64,000 nt of DNA from positions 124,001 to 188,000 of the forward strand of contig JBCNJP010000018.1 of NCBI GenBank assembly GCA_039602395.1, in the 5' to 3' direction. Of this stretch, positions 10,701-23,067 are shown piece by piece. Position numbers and translations under genes: made by a program. This stretch comes from Deinandra increscens subsp. villosa. Taxonomy: Eukaryota > Streptophyta > Magnoliopsida > Asterales > Asteraceae. The notes below the pieces were generated by a model. That model was not told the origin of the DNA and made no database searches. It was given only the letters and a program-made list of their open reading frames with translations. Every line of letters starts with the position of its first letter. Position 1 is the stretch's first letter.

Positions 10701-11323
10701 TTAGAATGAAAACCATCCCGAGTTATGAAAACCATGAAAACTATTTAAAATCGGGGTAAAAAATTGTTTTTTTTCTTCCAATTTTTTTATGGTGGTTCTC
10801 TAGCTTACAGACTACCCTCGAGTGGAAAAAAATAAAAAAAGCGCCGAGTAGTTTTTTTTAAAAAATATACAAAAACGTCATGTTACGTATGTTACATTTT
10901 GCATTTTTACGTAACATAAAAATGTAATGAAATTCTTTTAAAATCGGGGTAAAATTTTGTTTTTTTTTCTTCCAATTTTTTAATGGTGGTTCTCTAGGTT
11001 ATAGACTGCCCTCAAGTGGGAAAAAATAAAAAAAGCGCCGAGTAGTTTTTTTTATAAAAATACACAAAGACGTCATGTTACATATGTTACATTTTTATGT
11101 TACATAAATATGCAAAATGTAACATACGTAACATGACGTTTTTTGTATATTTTTTTTTTAAAAAAAGTACTCGGCGTTTTTTTATTTTTTTTCCACTCGA
11201 GGGTAGTCTGTAACCTAGAGAACCACCAGAAAAAAATTGGAAGAAAAAAAACAATTTTTTACCCCGATTTTAAAAAGTTTTTCGTGGTTTTCACAACTCG
11301 GGATGGTTTTCAAAGTAACCATC

Positions 11324-11326
<3 letters not shown>
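10696..11326. mobile_element. TA/GA-flanked foldback element, 'CCCGAGTTATGAAAACC' family
   Basis: 631 bp. The left part (AAACCATCCCGAGTTATGAAA, AAAATCGGGGTAAAA, CCACTCGAGGG-type blocks) recurs inverted on the right (ACAACTCGGGATGGTTTTC). Two internal direct copies of GTGGTTCTCTAG are present. Non-coding; it can fold on itself. Confidence 0.65.

Positions 11327-11396
<70 letters not shown>
11327..11396. repeat. (TA)n followed by (GA)n
   Basis: About 22 TA units and 13 GA units. The same TA-then-GA structure flanks the previous element, so it may be part of a duplicated boundary. Confidence 0.9.
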
Positions 11397-11401
<5 letters not shown>

Positions 11402-11500
11402 TTAGGTTCAACTAAAAAAACCATTTCACCTAAGAAGGCTAGGAAGCAATCACGTGCTGACATGTGTACATAACACACTAGTGTTTTTTTATAATAACTT

Positions 11501-11505
<5 letters not shown>
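11397..11505. mobile_element. Short TA-flanked element
   Basis: 109 bp beginning GGGGTTTAGGTTCA and ending AACTTTACCC before another (TA)n tract (11506-11540). It has the shared terminal pattern but little internal symmetry. Confidence 0.5.
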
Positions 11506-11544
<39 letters not shown>

Positions 11545-14049
11545 GAACCTAACACTATATATATAAACATTTACATATTCCAACATGTCAATATCTTGGT
11601 ATAGTTAATTAGTAAATAAGTAAATAACCTTAAAAAATAATAAACTAGTATTTATATAAACGTTTAAGTAAAAAAAATACAATAATAAAGTCGAATATGT
11701 TCAATAATCCCAAAAAACAAACATATTTAAGTCAAATCTACAATATTAAAGTCAAAAAATACAATTTTTTAAGTTTTTCATTTTTTTAATTATTAAAGTT
11801 GGCTAACCGTCAAGGCCGCCAAGACCGCTAAGAACCGATGTTGACCGTCGCTGACCAGCTGACCATTAAACCATTAATCATAGACGGTGAGGTGCCGCTA
11901 AGCGATTAATCGCTGATTAATCACCGATTAATCGCGATTTCTACAACATTGCAAAATTCTATACATATCATTTTTAGATAATTCAATAACTTTTTGCGAT
12001 GTCGTAGATTCTTACAAAACGGTTTTGTTTGTGTACAATATCATTATAATGATAATGATATAACAAACACGGTATACCTTCCGGTTGGTACGCGACTGAA
12101 CCCGGTTAACCGTAAAACATGAAACGTGTCCGAATTTAATGAATGAGTAGTCCATCCCGCTTAGAATTTTGCCACGAGTAATAATCCATGCTCGGTTTTC
12201 TGGTTTGACCTTGTTTGACCCGAGATAATTGTTGACTAGCCTCGTTACAGTTGAATTTTCGTTGACCAGATTCGTTTGCCGAGTTAACTCAGTTGACCCG
12301 GTGTCGAGTTAACTCATTTCTACTAAATTCCATATCCAAACACTCCAAATTTACCAAAACTTATATCCAAACACTCCCACAATTATTTCTAACCAAAAAT
12401 GCCACTGCATCATCATCATTACAAACCATTCCGGCGGCCAGAGGCCATGGCCGGCGTCGGACAGTGGTGCCATGACCTAGAACCGCTACAGTAATATTTC
12501 CCATCATTATTCAAACTCAAAAGAATGTCAAATCTGTGACATGCAACAACAAATTGGGATTTAAAAAGATGAATTACAAGAGGAATCAAAGAAAACCCAA
12601 GATTAAACCACCATTACTTACCGATCGGTGGATGGGATATCGAAATCGCGGCATATAGGGGGTCACCGGACCCATTTCGGTGGTCACCGCCACCATCCGA
12701 ACCCTAACCACCGATGGAGAAAACGAAATCGCGACCCAAAGAGGTCGTTGGCGCTGCTGCTGTCGTCGAGAAAGGAGGGAAAGGCGAGAGGGTAGTCGGA
12801 GCTCACAGAAACCCACCGCCGCCGCCCTAGGGCGGAACCCTAGGCGGGTCTGCGGCTGTCGCCGCCTCCTGTCATCGCAACCAGAAATCACCATAGGAGC
12901 CGCATATCTAACAAAGAAACGATGGGGAGAAGAGGAGGAGATCAAGGGACGAAAGAGGGGGTCGCCGCCGGAATACCGGCCGGTCTTGTGGCCGGAATCT
13001 TCATCACCGGAAAACCGGTTGGGAGCTCTTGCTCTGCTCCCTCTCACGACACACACTAAGTGTGTGTTTGTTTTTATTTTAAATGAAGTAAAAAAGGGTA
13101 AACTCCTTTTTATGCATAGGGTTTTTAGTGTGGCCACCCTTAAACTAACATGTATAATACCGTGATATCTGAACACGTTAGACTTTGAATATCTCGTTAA
13201 CGTTCCATGATAGTTCTAAAATGAATGGAATATTATAAAAGGCTCGTGAATATTCACCGAATGCCTAAAACGTCAGTTTATATATAATTATATGATTATT
13301 TTCTTAAACCTGCGGTATAAAGTGCACATCCAACGCGAGTGTTGTTCTTTGTCGTTTCATGAACCAAATATATTTCTATGACTGGAATTCTCTGTAAAAT
13401 GCTCAGGAAAGCTTTTATAATTCCTCTGAGTCATTAAAACCACTTAGAATAATCAAATGATTGATCTCGCTTATTAACAAGTAACCGAACGGTTCACAGA
13501 TTTCATCGTTGCTCGTACCGATTCTCATGGTTGTCCTTTCTAGCAGTCAGATCATCAATGATCAAGTATCTGTCAACACTAGACACTTTTATTTTTATTT
13601 TAGCGATCTCCCCCTCACCGTCGGTGATATACGCGCATTAAGTGTCGTTTGCCGTCTTCCGCACACCTGCTTTACTTCTGATCATCCAAACAGTCTTTAT
13701 GATGAATATTAACATCCGTGTTAATATGTATGTTTCCATAACTCATCAATTTATCATGTTTATGATAATGTTCGGTTATTTGATACGATAACTGATTTAA
13801 TAACGAATCTTGCCGGATCCATACGAATTCAGCTTTTACCCTTTCGCAACAACTTAAATTGTTTAATTATTAGTTAGAATACTTCTAACAACTTATCCGA
13901 ACATTGTTTATAGTGATTGGGCTTTTGTTGGGCCACAAATTCCTTAATGGGCCTGTTGGGCCTAACTGGGCTTACCGAAACCAATATATATAATCGCAAA
14001 AAAACAATTCCCTCCAATTTTAGCAAAAAAAATTTTTAGAGGTGTTACA

Positions 14050-14092
14050 ACTCTCCCCTCCTTAAAGGAATTTCGTCCCGAAATTCGCAACG
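14050..14092 (-). other. Polypurine tract region of the backbone element
   Basis: On the minus strand it reads GACGAAATTCCTTTAAGGAG then GGGAGAGT before TGTAACA. This is the typical sequence before the 3' LTR in Tekay/Del-type gypsy elements and fixes the element on the minus strand. Confidence 0.85.
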
Positions 14093-14470
14093 CCTAATCG
14101 GAGGAGTAACCATACATCTTTGTATTACATCCCATCCAATGTTTTCCTCATGGACTTCTTTGATCTCATAAATTAGACTATCTTTTATATCAATTCTCAT
14201 TGCTCTTACTCAGATCGATTTTGGTATATCTTTACTACTTAAAATGACGGCCACTATTTTAGCTTTTCCCCTAGATGGTATATAATGTTGCAATCATAAT
14301 CACCTATTACCTTCATCCAGCGTCCTTGACGCATAATCAACTCTGTATGATTTATGAGGTGTTTTAAATTCTCAAGAACGGGATACACCACAATTTCTTT
14401 TCGCACAGCTAATATCTTCATATCTTTCAAAACATATACTTCTATGCCTAATTCCAGACCATTTGTGTGA
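14093..14470 (-). other. Backbone internal domain, 3' piece
   Basis: Non-coding sequence cut off from its continuation at 18777 by the Copia insertion. I recognise nothing in it. Confidence 0.6.
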
Positions 14471-14847
14471 TGTTAGAGCATATTCCTATGCTAACGTGTG
14501 TCTCGTGTATTGTATCTAATCTAGAGCGTCTGTGTGAGTTATAGTAGCTTCATGCTGAGGTGGCCGGACCAAATGGTCCGCAGGTCATTTGGTACGGGCG
14601 TACCAAATGGTACGCTGGTGGTCCGCCAGCTAGCATGTGTCTACTATAAATAGTTCGTGTTAGAGAGAGCATGAAGTTAGTTATGTCATTTGCTACATCT
14701 TAACTGTGTGAAACTGAGTGTGTAACTCTCTCTCTCTAGACTTTGTGTAACCTCTTAGTGAAATCAATAAAGTCAAGCTTTATTTACTCGTTTGTGTTTC
14801 TTCGATTACCGAATCATGCAGTAGTAAGATCGTTCAGTGGTTTTACA
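14471..14847 (+). repeat. 5' LTR of the gag-only Copia
   Basis: Starts TGTTAGAG and ends TTTTACA. Contains inverted words GGACCAAATGGTCC and TACCAAATGGTA, a TATA box (CTATAAATAG, about 14645) and an AATAAA signal (about 14767). Confidence 0.92.
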
Positions 14848-14849
14848 AG

Positions 14850-14860
14850 TGGTATCAGAG
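14850..14860 (+). other. Primer-binding site, tRNA-iMet type
   Basis: TGGTATCAGAG, complementary to the 3' end of initiator tRNA-Met, two bases after the 5' LTR. Confidence 0.9.
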
Positions 14861-15084
14861 TAATTGGTTGCTCTACTACTGTGATTTTGGTAAATTTTCG
14901 AAGTCTAGAGTGAGAAAGTTTGGGTTTTCTTCGTTTTTCATCAAATTTCCGCAATTCTGAGTGTTTAACAATGGAAAATGATTTCTGAGTGTTCTTGGAG
15001 TGATTTCGCACCTTACTGAATCAAATTCCAGCTCCAAAACGTCGAAATTAGCGAAAATCAGTCGAATCAGTTTCGAACTGTGTT

Positions 15085-15390
15085 GGTCCGCTCGAAGAAC
15101 AGTTGGTCCGCCGTTGGTCCGCCAGTGGTCCGCACGGCAATCTTCATCTGTATTCTGGTCCGCTGAAACTGGTCCGGTAGACAATCTTCAAAGTTGGTCT
15201 GTGGCGGTTATTTTCTGGTCCGCCGTACCATTTGGTCCGCCGTATCAAATTTGGTCCGCTGAGGTAATCTGATCCGCTGGTTCATTTGGTCCGTTGAGCA
15301 TATTTTGGTCCGCTGATTTGATCTGGTACGGAGGTTGGTACGCTGAATTCTTATGGTCCGCTGAGAATTGATTGGTCCGCTGGCAGAAAA
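15085..15390 (+). repeat. Leader with about 14 dispersed TGGTCCGC words
   Basis: The words TGGTCCGCTG, TGGTCCGCCG and close variants (TGGTACGCTG) recur irregularly between the primer site and gag. The same word occurs in the LTR as TGGTCCGC and as the palindrome GGACCAAATGGTCC. There are open frames on both strands but no conserved protein. Confidence 0.8.
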
Positions 15391-15588
15391 CATATCTTCA
15401 CTAAAACTGACGTAACTTGCAAACCGTTTGGAGTTACGGAACCCAATACCAGCCAAAACGTTCGTCTTTCCGAGATCTAGACTTGTACTCACCTAACAGT
15501 CTGTACCCCCCAGTTTGACCCCCAAAATACGCTTGGAAGACCTTCGTTTTTGAGTTTGAAGTTTTGACGATAAATTTTTAATTTCAAG

Positions 15589-16993
15589 ATGAGTGATTTT
15601 CACGCATTTTTAGCTGCTCAAACTTCGATACAAGCTATGATGAACTATGATAATGAGATAGGAACAACTCAGAAGGTTCCTAAGTTGTTACAATTGGAAG
15701 ATTATCACAATTGGAAGAAACGTTTTGAGTCATACATATTTTCTCAAGATGTTGATTCTTGGATTCCGATTGAAAAAGAATATGAGTATCCGATGATAAG
15801 CCCAAGAAAGCCAAAGATGATAAGTGATTTTGATGCTGATGAGAAGAAATTTTTTGCCCGAGAGAAGAAAACGTATAGTTTTCTTACAATGGCTTTACCT
15901 AAAGACTTGATGCATCAGTTTAAAAACTACACAACTTCTAAAGAATTGTGGGATGCTATTGCTGAAAGATGTGAGGGTAATGAGCAATACAAGAAGACTC
16001 GAAAGAAAGTTTTAAAGAAAGAATTTGATAATTTTGGACATTGTGACAATGAGAATATCAAAGATTTGATAGCAAGGTTTTTACATCTGATCAATGAACT
16101 TGAAGTTGTAGGTGTCAAGAAGGAAAGTGATGAATTGAAGGAGAAGTTTCTAGAAGCTCTACCCGAAAAATGGGAGAATTTTGTTATGATGTTGACTAAT
16201 GATCCAAACTACTCAAATTGGACATTTAATCAATTGATAAGCAAATTACAAGCTCGTGAAATGGAACTGCTTTGTGAAAAAGTCAGCAACTCCGTCTGTT
16301 CAAAATCCTGAAGTATATTTTGGAGAAAATTCTGCTACCATGCATGCTAAAGCAAAGTCACATTCTATCTCAAGCCGTAATCCACCGGTAACAACTTTTC
16401 TTGCTGAAAAGTCAGAAAATACTGGTTATTCTTCAGGCTGCAGTTTTACTATTCCTGATAAATCATCAAGCAAGTCTACTTCTAATCAAGCAACCGACGA
16501 TCTAGCTGCTTTGTTGAGTTCTTTTGTATCATCTTCATCTGGTTCCATATTTAGTCAAATTGGTAATTCTGGTTTGGTTCCAGACGATCTAAAACAGATG
16601 GATGAGGATCAGCTAAATAAATTAGATTTAGATTGGCAGTTGGCTATGATTGCTGAAAGAGGAAGACGGTTTATAGGAAAACATGGAAAGGATTCTATCA
16701 TGGGTGAATTTAGAGGCACCAAACTGGGTTTAGACAAGTCTAAACTAAAATGTTACAAATGTTCTAGTTTGGGACATTTTGCTCGAGAATGCAAGCTATC
16801 TTCTTCTAAACCAAGTACTTCGGATAAGCAGGATCACAATGAAGAAGTTAAAGCTATGATATCTCAAACTAATGAAGATTATGACTGGGCTAAAGATTGT
16901 CCAGATGAATCTGCATTTTTAGCATGTATTGAGGTTGAATTGAGTGAATATGCATCTGAAAACATTGAAAAACGGAAAATACAAAAACATTGA
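15589..16993 (+). pseudogene. Copia Gag polyprotein with one frameshift
   Basis: The first frame (15589-16311) encodes a UBN2-type Copia Gag core: LQLEDYHNWKKRFESYI, a W-x-P motif, and LWDAIAERCEGNEQYKK with the downstream helices. The second frame (from about 16260 to 16993) continues the protein after a shift in the A-rich stretch near 16275-16290 and carries a CCHC knuckle (CYKCSSLGHFARECK, about 16749-16793). The acidic end around 16900 has no recognisable domain. No integrase or polymerase follows. The frames overlap by about 55 bp. A programmed shift is possible, but a simple indel is more likely because the element is non-autonomous and a few percent diverged. Confidence 0.85.
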
Positions 16994-16999
16994 AAATGA

Positions 17000-18390
17000 G
17001 AAATTGATCCGACATGATTGGGAAATGATGGTACATTGGCTTACGTGTCTGGCTCATGGATATAATAGATGAAAAAGCCATAAGATCATTGTTCGATGTG
17101 CTTGGTAGGCTCGGCATTAAATCAGAAAGTATTCAGATGTGATAAACATTAAAATACTAATGCTTGACCAAGTGGACAACATCTTGATGCATATCTCATG
17201 ATATCAAGAAACAAATATATGAAAGAGAAAATGAGAAGTCACTGTGTATACATGTGTTCATTTTGCAAAGATTTAAACTTGTTTGATTTTCTTTATTTTG
17301 TCAAACGATCGGACTTTCTTTACGTATCAAAAGATCGACCTGATTGTTGTTCGTTTGACGTTCTGCTTTATTTTCTTTGGTGTTTCGTATAACTCATCGG
17401 ACTTTCTCTGCGTGTACGGGAGTACCGACCTGATTGTTGTTGGGTTATACAATTTCAACTTGTTTTAATTTTCTTATTTTGTTAAATCCGAAGCCTTATC
17501 TGCGTATCGAAAGATCGACCTTAAGGTAGACGATTTAACGTTCTTATTTCTTTTTGCATGGAACACAGTTGACTGATTCATGATTACAATCATTATGTGA
17601 TTAAATCACAAATGAAATCACAAAGTGTGATATAAAACAAAAACGTATCTGAGTATGTCTGATAGTGTGGGGTACACTGGTCAAAGCAAATCTAATCAAT
17701 ACAGTAACATATCCAGATGTTATGAGTATGATTGTGCCTGAGTTTAAGATGGACAAATTATACCAGTAATCGACATGACTTGTGTGCTGAAGTAATTGAA
17801 ATTGAAGTGTAGTACAACATGTTATGACCAATATGATCCCAAGTTGTGATCTTTCTCGCAAAAGACAAAAATAGTGTGTGATTCAGTATTTCATTTCTGT
17901 ATTGCATTTATGTTTCAAATATAAAAATTCAAAAAGATTTTAGGTGTGTTTTAGCATAATCTTAGAAAAATCAAAAAGGTTTTCATTGTGTTTTGATATA
18001 AAGTTTTAAAAAGCCAAAAATATTCTGTTTCTTATTTGTTTTCGACCGATCGATACAATGATACAAAATTCAAAATTCAAATTTATATCTTGGATTCTTG
18101 AAGAGAAGTTTTGCGCCAAGATTAAATTAATTTTTCAAAAGAAAAAGAAAGCCGCGTTTCTGTCTTCTGAAATTGCAGGGTTCTGTGTGACAAGACTCAA
18201 GCATGGTGAAATGGGGAGTATGTAATATCTTTCACAAGTGGATCTTGAAGTTCAAAGATTGTTCAAGAGTGATCCAGCCATGCAAGCTCTATTTCTGACT
18301 AGATTTCAGGTTGAAGATCGGACGCAGTGATGCAGAAGATTGAAGACTGAAGTTTTGTTAGATAGATTGATAGCTAGATACACTACACGT
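17000..18390 (+). other. Non-coding region of the gag-only Copia
   Basis: No polymerase motifs. At about 17305-17535 there are three degenerate direct repeats containing CGGACTTTCT.TGCGT...GATCGACCTGATTGTTG, with a spacing of 100-120 bp. The function is unknown. Confidence 0.7.
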
Positions 18391-18402
18391 TAAGGGGGAG
18401 TT
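18391..18402 (+). other. Polypurine tract of the Copia element
   Basis: TAAGGGGGAGTT directly before the 3' LTR. Confidence 0.85.
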
Positions 18403-18776
18403 TGTTAAAGGATATTCCTATGCTAACGTGTGTCTCGTGTATTGTATCTAATCTAGAGCGTCTGTGTGAGTTATAGTAGCTTCATGCTAAGGTGGCCGGA
18501 CCAAATGGTCCGAAGGTCATTTAGTACGGGCGTACCAAATGGTACGCTGGTGGTCCGCCAGCTAGCATGTGTCTACTATAAATAGTTCGTGTTAGAGAGA
18601 GCATGAAGCCAGTTCTGTCATTTGCTACATCTTAACTATGTGAAACTGAGTGTGTAACTCTCTCTCTAGACTTTGTGTAACCTCTTAGTGAAATCAATAA
18701 AGTCAAGCTTTATTTACTCGTTTGTGTTTCTTCGATTACCGAATCATGCAGTAGTAAGATCGTTCAGTGTTTTACA
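18403..18776 (+). repeat. 3' LTR of the gag-only Copia
   Basis: 374 bp, starts TGTTAAAGG and ends GTTTTACA, homologous to 14471-14847. Confidence 0.92.
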
Positions 18777-18781
18777 TGTGA

Positions 18782-21700
18782 TGTAATTCTTTCTGTGCAT
18801 CGTAAGTTACCTGATGGCATACACAATTACTTTGTCACACCGTATGAGTATACAACCAATTCTATTAGTTGATGTGTCAAAGTTTATTATGAATTGTCAT
18901 ATCCATCAAATAATGAGGTGACTAATTCCTTGTGTTGAACAAATACTTATTTGGTCCTAGCTAAGGGATATCAGTTCTTGATCATTACATATTCGAGGTT
19001 ACGAGAATCGGTGTATATTGGCTTCAGTCCATGTAGCTTCTTCTCAATGAGTACAGGCGTTTTCCTTACAAATGTGCTGAGCCTCACAAAATCCTTGTCA
19101 CAATGCTCCCATAGATAAATCTTCAATTCTTGTTTTTCAACTTGCTCGAGATTCGAGAGACGAATGGATAATCGAACACGTTATGGTTAAAATAGAAAAC
19201 TCCCTCAGATCTGGAATTTTGTGCAATCATGTGATAAGAAGCTTAGAACCTTAAGCTTTCTGATAGGAAAGTTCAAAAACTTACAAATCACTAAATAAGA
19301 CATGATGATATTAAAAGTTCTAGGGTTATGGATTTTTAAACAAATTGTGAAGAATATGACATTAACTCATAACATGATGACAAGATAGCTAGATTGTAGG
19401 TTTGTGACACCAAAACTGAGTAATCAAACATGTTGTGAAGGGATTGTGAACGAAAACTTATAAAATTTCAAGGAATATTAATCAACACAATAGGATTCCA
19501 GAAGTGCACATATGTACCTGCAAATTCACGATTACGTTCTAGAACCGTAGTCGTCTATTTGCCTTACAAACATGCCCTATAAGTTCTCCCTTCATGTATC
19601 TTAATGATTAGGCCAACTTACGAAAAGAACAAATAAATATAGGTCATTACATAAACGAACGTGGGAACACGAATGACGGTGAAGAGACCTTCCAACAGGT
19701 TGAAACGAACGAAGTTCACAATTTGATGATAAGGAAAATTAACCAGGGGAAGAATCCTAGTCTAATCTTTGCTTAGGATATGAATTATGTCTATCGCGTT
19801 CTTCAAAGTCCTTGGCCTTGCTGATCTCACATCTACTCCAAGTGTTGAATCCATGCCTTAAGTATCTCTCCTAATCTATCATCTCTCAGTATTCATCATG
19901 TTAAGCACCAAAATAAGAAGCTAATTAAACTACTTGATATTAAAAATTTTCCTCCATTTGAGACGTGAAACACGTCATGCACTCCACTGAATTCTTCCAG
20001 CTCCTCAGAGTTATTTTCATAGATAATTTCCTCAACAATTAAATTGTGTAAGCTAAATCCATTTCTCTTTCATAATTCATTTCTCTTCCTTGGGTATACA
20101 TCATCGTTTTCTTTTAAGTCAAAACAGTGTCCTTTAAGGAACTGGCGTAAATCGAATCTTATCCTCTTCAAGACCGTCTCTGGAGTCCAAACTAGTAAAT
20201 AAAAATAATTCCTTTTACCTCACAACCTCAAGCTCTTTCGTCTAAGACTGGTACTTAGAATTTTCAAGATCGCTCTTCGGCTCTCCATTTGTACTTTTGG
20301 TGTATCAATTTCCATATTAAATGGTTAACTTTTCTCTACTATGATATCCATACTACCTAGTATAGTCATGACATCAACCAATTTATTATTTTTCACCAAC
20401 CGAGAAGGATTTGTGATTTAACAAATCTAGTTGGCTTCAACATCTTCCAAACTATTGAGTGTTTCAGTTCCATTATTACCATCTTTAAAGACATATAACT
20501 ATCTCATCATCCTTGAAAATAATTATCTGGTCGAGCTAGGCTTAATTAAACTGGGATTCACTCACACTATCCCTGAAAATAATCATCTGATCAAGTTAAA
20601 CTTGATTGAATTGGGATTCACTCACACCATCCCTGAAAATAATTATCTGATTGTGTCAGACTTGATTGAATTGGGATTCACTCACTCCATCCCCGAAAAT
20701 ACCAGGTATGCAAGCAATGAATGATTTGTGCAAGCATTCCCTCTTGTAGCTCTTTCTTTTCTGTATTCACTAGCTCCTTTCTTTCCAAACAGAATCCTCA
20801 GATCGTTGTCGAGAGTCTCAACTTTGATAGATTTTTTTCTAGTCTTGCTCCTAGAGCTGGAAGTATATTAAGTAGGATGAGAGTAATGTTTCATAGTAAC
20901 TTTCTTCGAGTGGCTAATACTGGTTCTGATTTCACTCATACAACTTGATTTCTCAAAATCATCATGAGTCTTGCTTTGCTTCTTTCTCCTTAGCCTAAAA
21001 ATTAATAGTTGTAGCCGTAAGTAGTACAGCTGCTACCAATCTTACAACTGCCGCCACCAGCCTCCGTCTTCTGACGTAATTGTTCATAAATTGAATTCTT
21101 ATTTGTACTAGATGGGTTATTTAATCATTATGATTATTTGTCATAGCTTTTTGTCTCCAGTGGAAAGTTAAGCAATTTGCCACAATGGAAAACAATTTTA
21201 GGAATATTTTTCAGGAATTATTCTTATGCATCTCAGACGTGGACCAAAATTTTCCTTATCACTGTTGTAAGGATCACGTGTTCTTTGTGTTATTTTTCAA
21301 AATTGGCTTGTCGTGCCGGTCTTATGCCGGTTTGCACAAGACAATTATTATGAACATGATCGCACAACTGTGCGAAATTTTAATTGGATCCTAATTTTAA
21401 GCAATCACTTAGGCTCCTAAGGCCACATTCTATGTCTAAACTTCAATTATATATACATAATATGTGCAATAAAATGCATATTTTGACACCTAATTGCAAT
21501 TTCATAGCTATGATAACAACATTAATTTTGGTCATAACTAACTATGATTAAAGAGATAATTTCACATAATGCATATATGGGAAGAACAAATATGGCCTCA
21601 CATGGCACATTTATAAAATAAGATGCAAACAGGCAATTTGGAACATGAAATGATTAGTCATAAGCCTATAGCTACTAGTCGTGTAGTAAAAATTTTCCTT

Positions 21701-23067
21701 TCCTATCATGAATGTAACACCATATCAAAGCTTTTTGCCTTTTCTTAATTGGAGCCAATTCACCAATGTATATATCGTCTCTTTGCATGTCTTCACCATT
21801 TTTTTCTCTTGTTCTCTACTACATTACTTATCAACACGCAGTTTTCTTACACTAGCGCACTTGTAACTGGAGATTTTATACTAGGTCTTACTAGTTTCTG
21901 ATAATGTTGTATGAATTCGGTGGGCTAGGATCCGAGAATAATGATAGACAAGGTTCCATATACGGTGGGTATGGTGAAAACTATACTGTTGTGATTGAAT
22001 AGGGTGTAGTGACTGAGGTTAAAAATGATGAAGTGGCTGAACTGGTATGACTGCTGCTGATGAGATTGGTGTGTTTAAGATAGCAGACCAATCATGTATG
22101 ATTCAAATAAGTAGGGGATTCGATGAAGTATGCAAATTACCAATTCCTTGTAGACATGGAAAACTATAAATGTCAGACACATGTCGTTCAAATTTGGCCT
22201 AAAGCATCGTGGCGACATGATTATTTATATGGTTTTTGGCTAAAATAGTGATCTGATCGTCGACCGTCCCATCCATGAAGTTGCCCATCTGTGGTAAAGT
22301 GATTACTAATTCCAGTTGCATAGGAAATGACTCATCCGGTCCTTCTTTAACAGCTGCATAAACTGATGACACGTAGACGTGATAAGAATGATATTCGGAG
22401 GGGTAACTACCAGTGTGTCCAAGCTGACATTACTTGCTTAACACGTTTTGGTGATTGTTGTGGTTGTACGACACACCCTCCTTTTGAGGCTCTTCCTTGT
22501 TGTCTTGTGTTGTATCAATCGTTGTCTTTACTATCTCTAGTTCAGTTGAAGATTTCTGAAATATCTATCACAGATGCGCGGTCAAGACTTTTGGCTTCTC
22601 CTTTTCAGGTTTCACCTCTTGGGAATTCTTGTCAACGTTTGTTATCACATCAATTGCGACCTTTGCTATTTGCAGAAGAAGACTTGCCAAATCCAAATGT
22701 TTGTGTTTGGTGCATGCTTAAAACAATGTTAGTATATAACTAGCTAGGATAACAAATACCCAATGAAAACCTAGGGTACTGAACCCTACTTACGCAAAAT
22801 GGCCACATCTTAGAGCTTTAACACATAATGGGGAAGACTATCAACTTTAATGTGCCCAATAGGGTTCACCGAACTTTAATGCACCTGTGGGTAGTAATGG
22901 CAGTTGGCCATGCTGAAACTACTACCGACCTTACACTTAACTTCGATAGCTGCCTAATACACAAATCTCAGCCTAGGTCAAGACATAACACAGGGTTTGG
23001 TCTTAAAGTCCGATCTAGGTTCGAGCTTAAGGGGTTCTACAAGAACACCTAATCTGCTAGAACCTAT
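18782..23067 (-). other. Backbone internal domain, main piece
   Basis: About 4.3 kb without a recognisable protein on the element's coding (minus) strand. Plus-strand open frames at 20431-20724, 21185-21394 and 22366-22743 have no family motif. The lack of gag and pol, together with good primer and polypurine sites, is what defines a LARD. Confidence 0.65.
20517..20703. repeat. Three tandem 60-bp repeats
   Basis: A unit with TTGGGATTCACTCACACCAT and CCCTGAAAATAAT.ATCTGAT is repeated three times with few changes. The 60-bp period is a multiple of three, so the plus frame reads 20-residue repeats (LIELGFTHTIPENN). Confidence 0.85.

Larger units (their letters stand above)
9493..11951. mobile_element. 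Non-autonomous hAT-like transposon
   Basis: Terminal inverted repeats CAAGGTTGCAGAAATCGC (left) and, read inwards from the right, CAATGTTGTAGAAATCGC. An 8-bp TSD CAAAATTC flanks it at 9485-9492 and 11952-11959. The uninterrupted site is preserved in the right LTR near 31713. Subterminal sequence is full of ATTAATCG repeats. It has no transposase. Most of its length is (TA)n tracts carrying further palindromic elements (9617-11505), so the original element was much shorter. Confidence 0.88.
9399..14049 (-). repeat. 3' LTR (left copy) of the backbone element, incomplete
   Basis: Starts in the window at TCCCAACCCAACATCTCC next to the (TA)n tract and ends at GGTGTTACA. Without the hAT insertion and its TSD it is 2184 bp, against 2185 bp for the matching part of the right LTR. 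The GC-rich block at 12660-13030 has open frames on both strands, but it recurs at 32410-32790 as LTR sequence and has no protein motif, so I do not call genes there. Confidence 0.85.
14471..18776 (+). mobile_element. Non-autonomous Ty1-copia retrotransposon (gag only)
   Basis: 4306 bp with LTRs of 377 and 374 bp (14471-14847 and 18403-18776). TSD TGTGA is at 14466-14470 and 18777-18781. It has a tRNA-iMet primer site, a polypurine tract and a Gag coding region, but no protease, integrase or reverse transcriptase. The LTRs differ at roughly 3 percent of sites by eye. It sits inside the internal domain of the backbone element. Confidence 0.93.

Noticed and set aside
12660..13176. Long overlapping open frames on both strands in the GC-rich block (also at 32410-32909)
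   Set aside because: They are part of the backbone LTR, occur twice, and have low-complexity Arg/Ser/Pro composition without a known domain.
22366..22743. 125-residue plus-strand frame as a host gene
   Set aside because: No recognised domain or gene structure, and it lies within the non-coding interior of the backbone retroelement.
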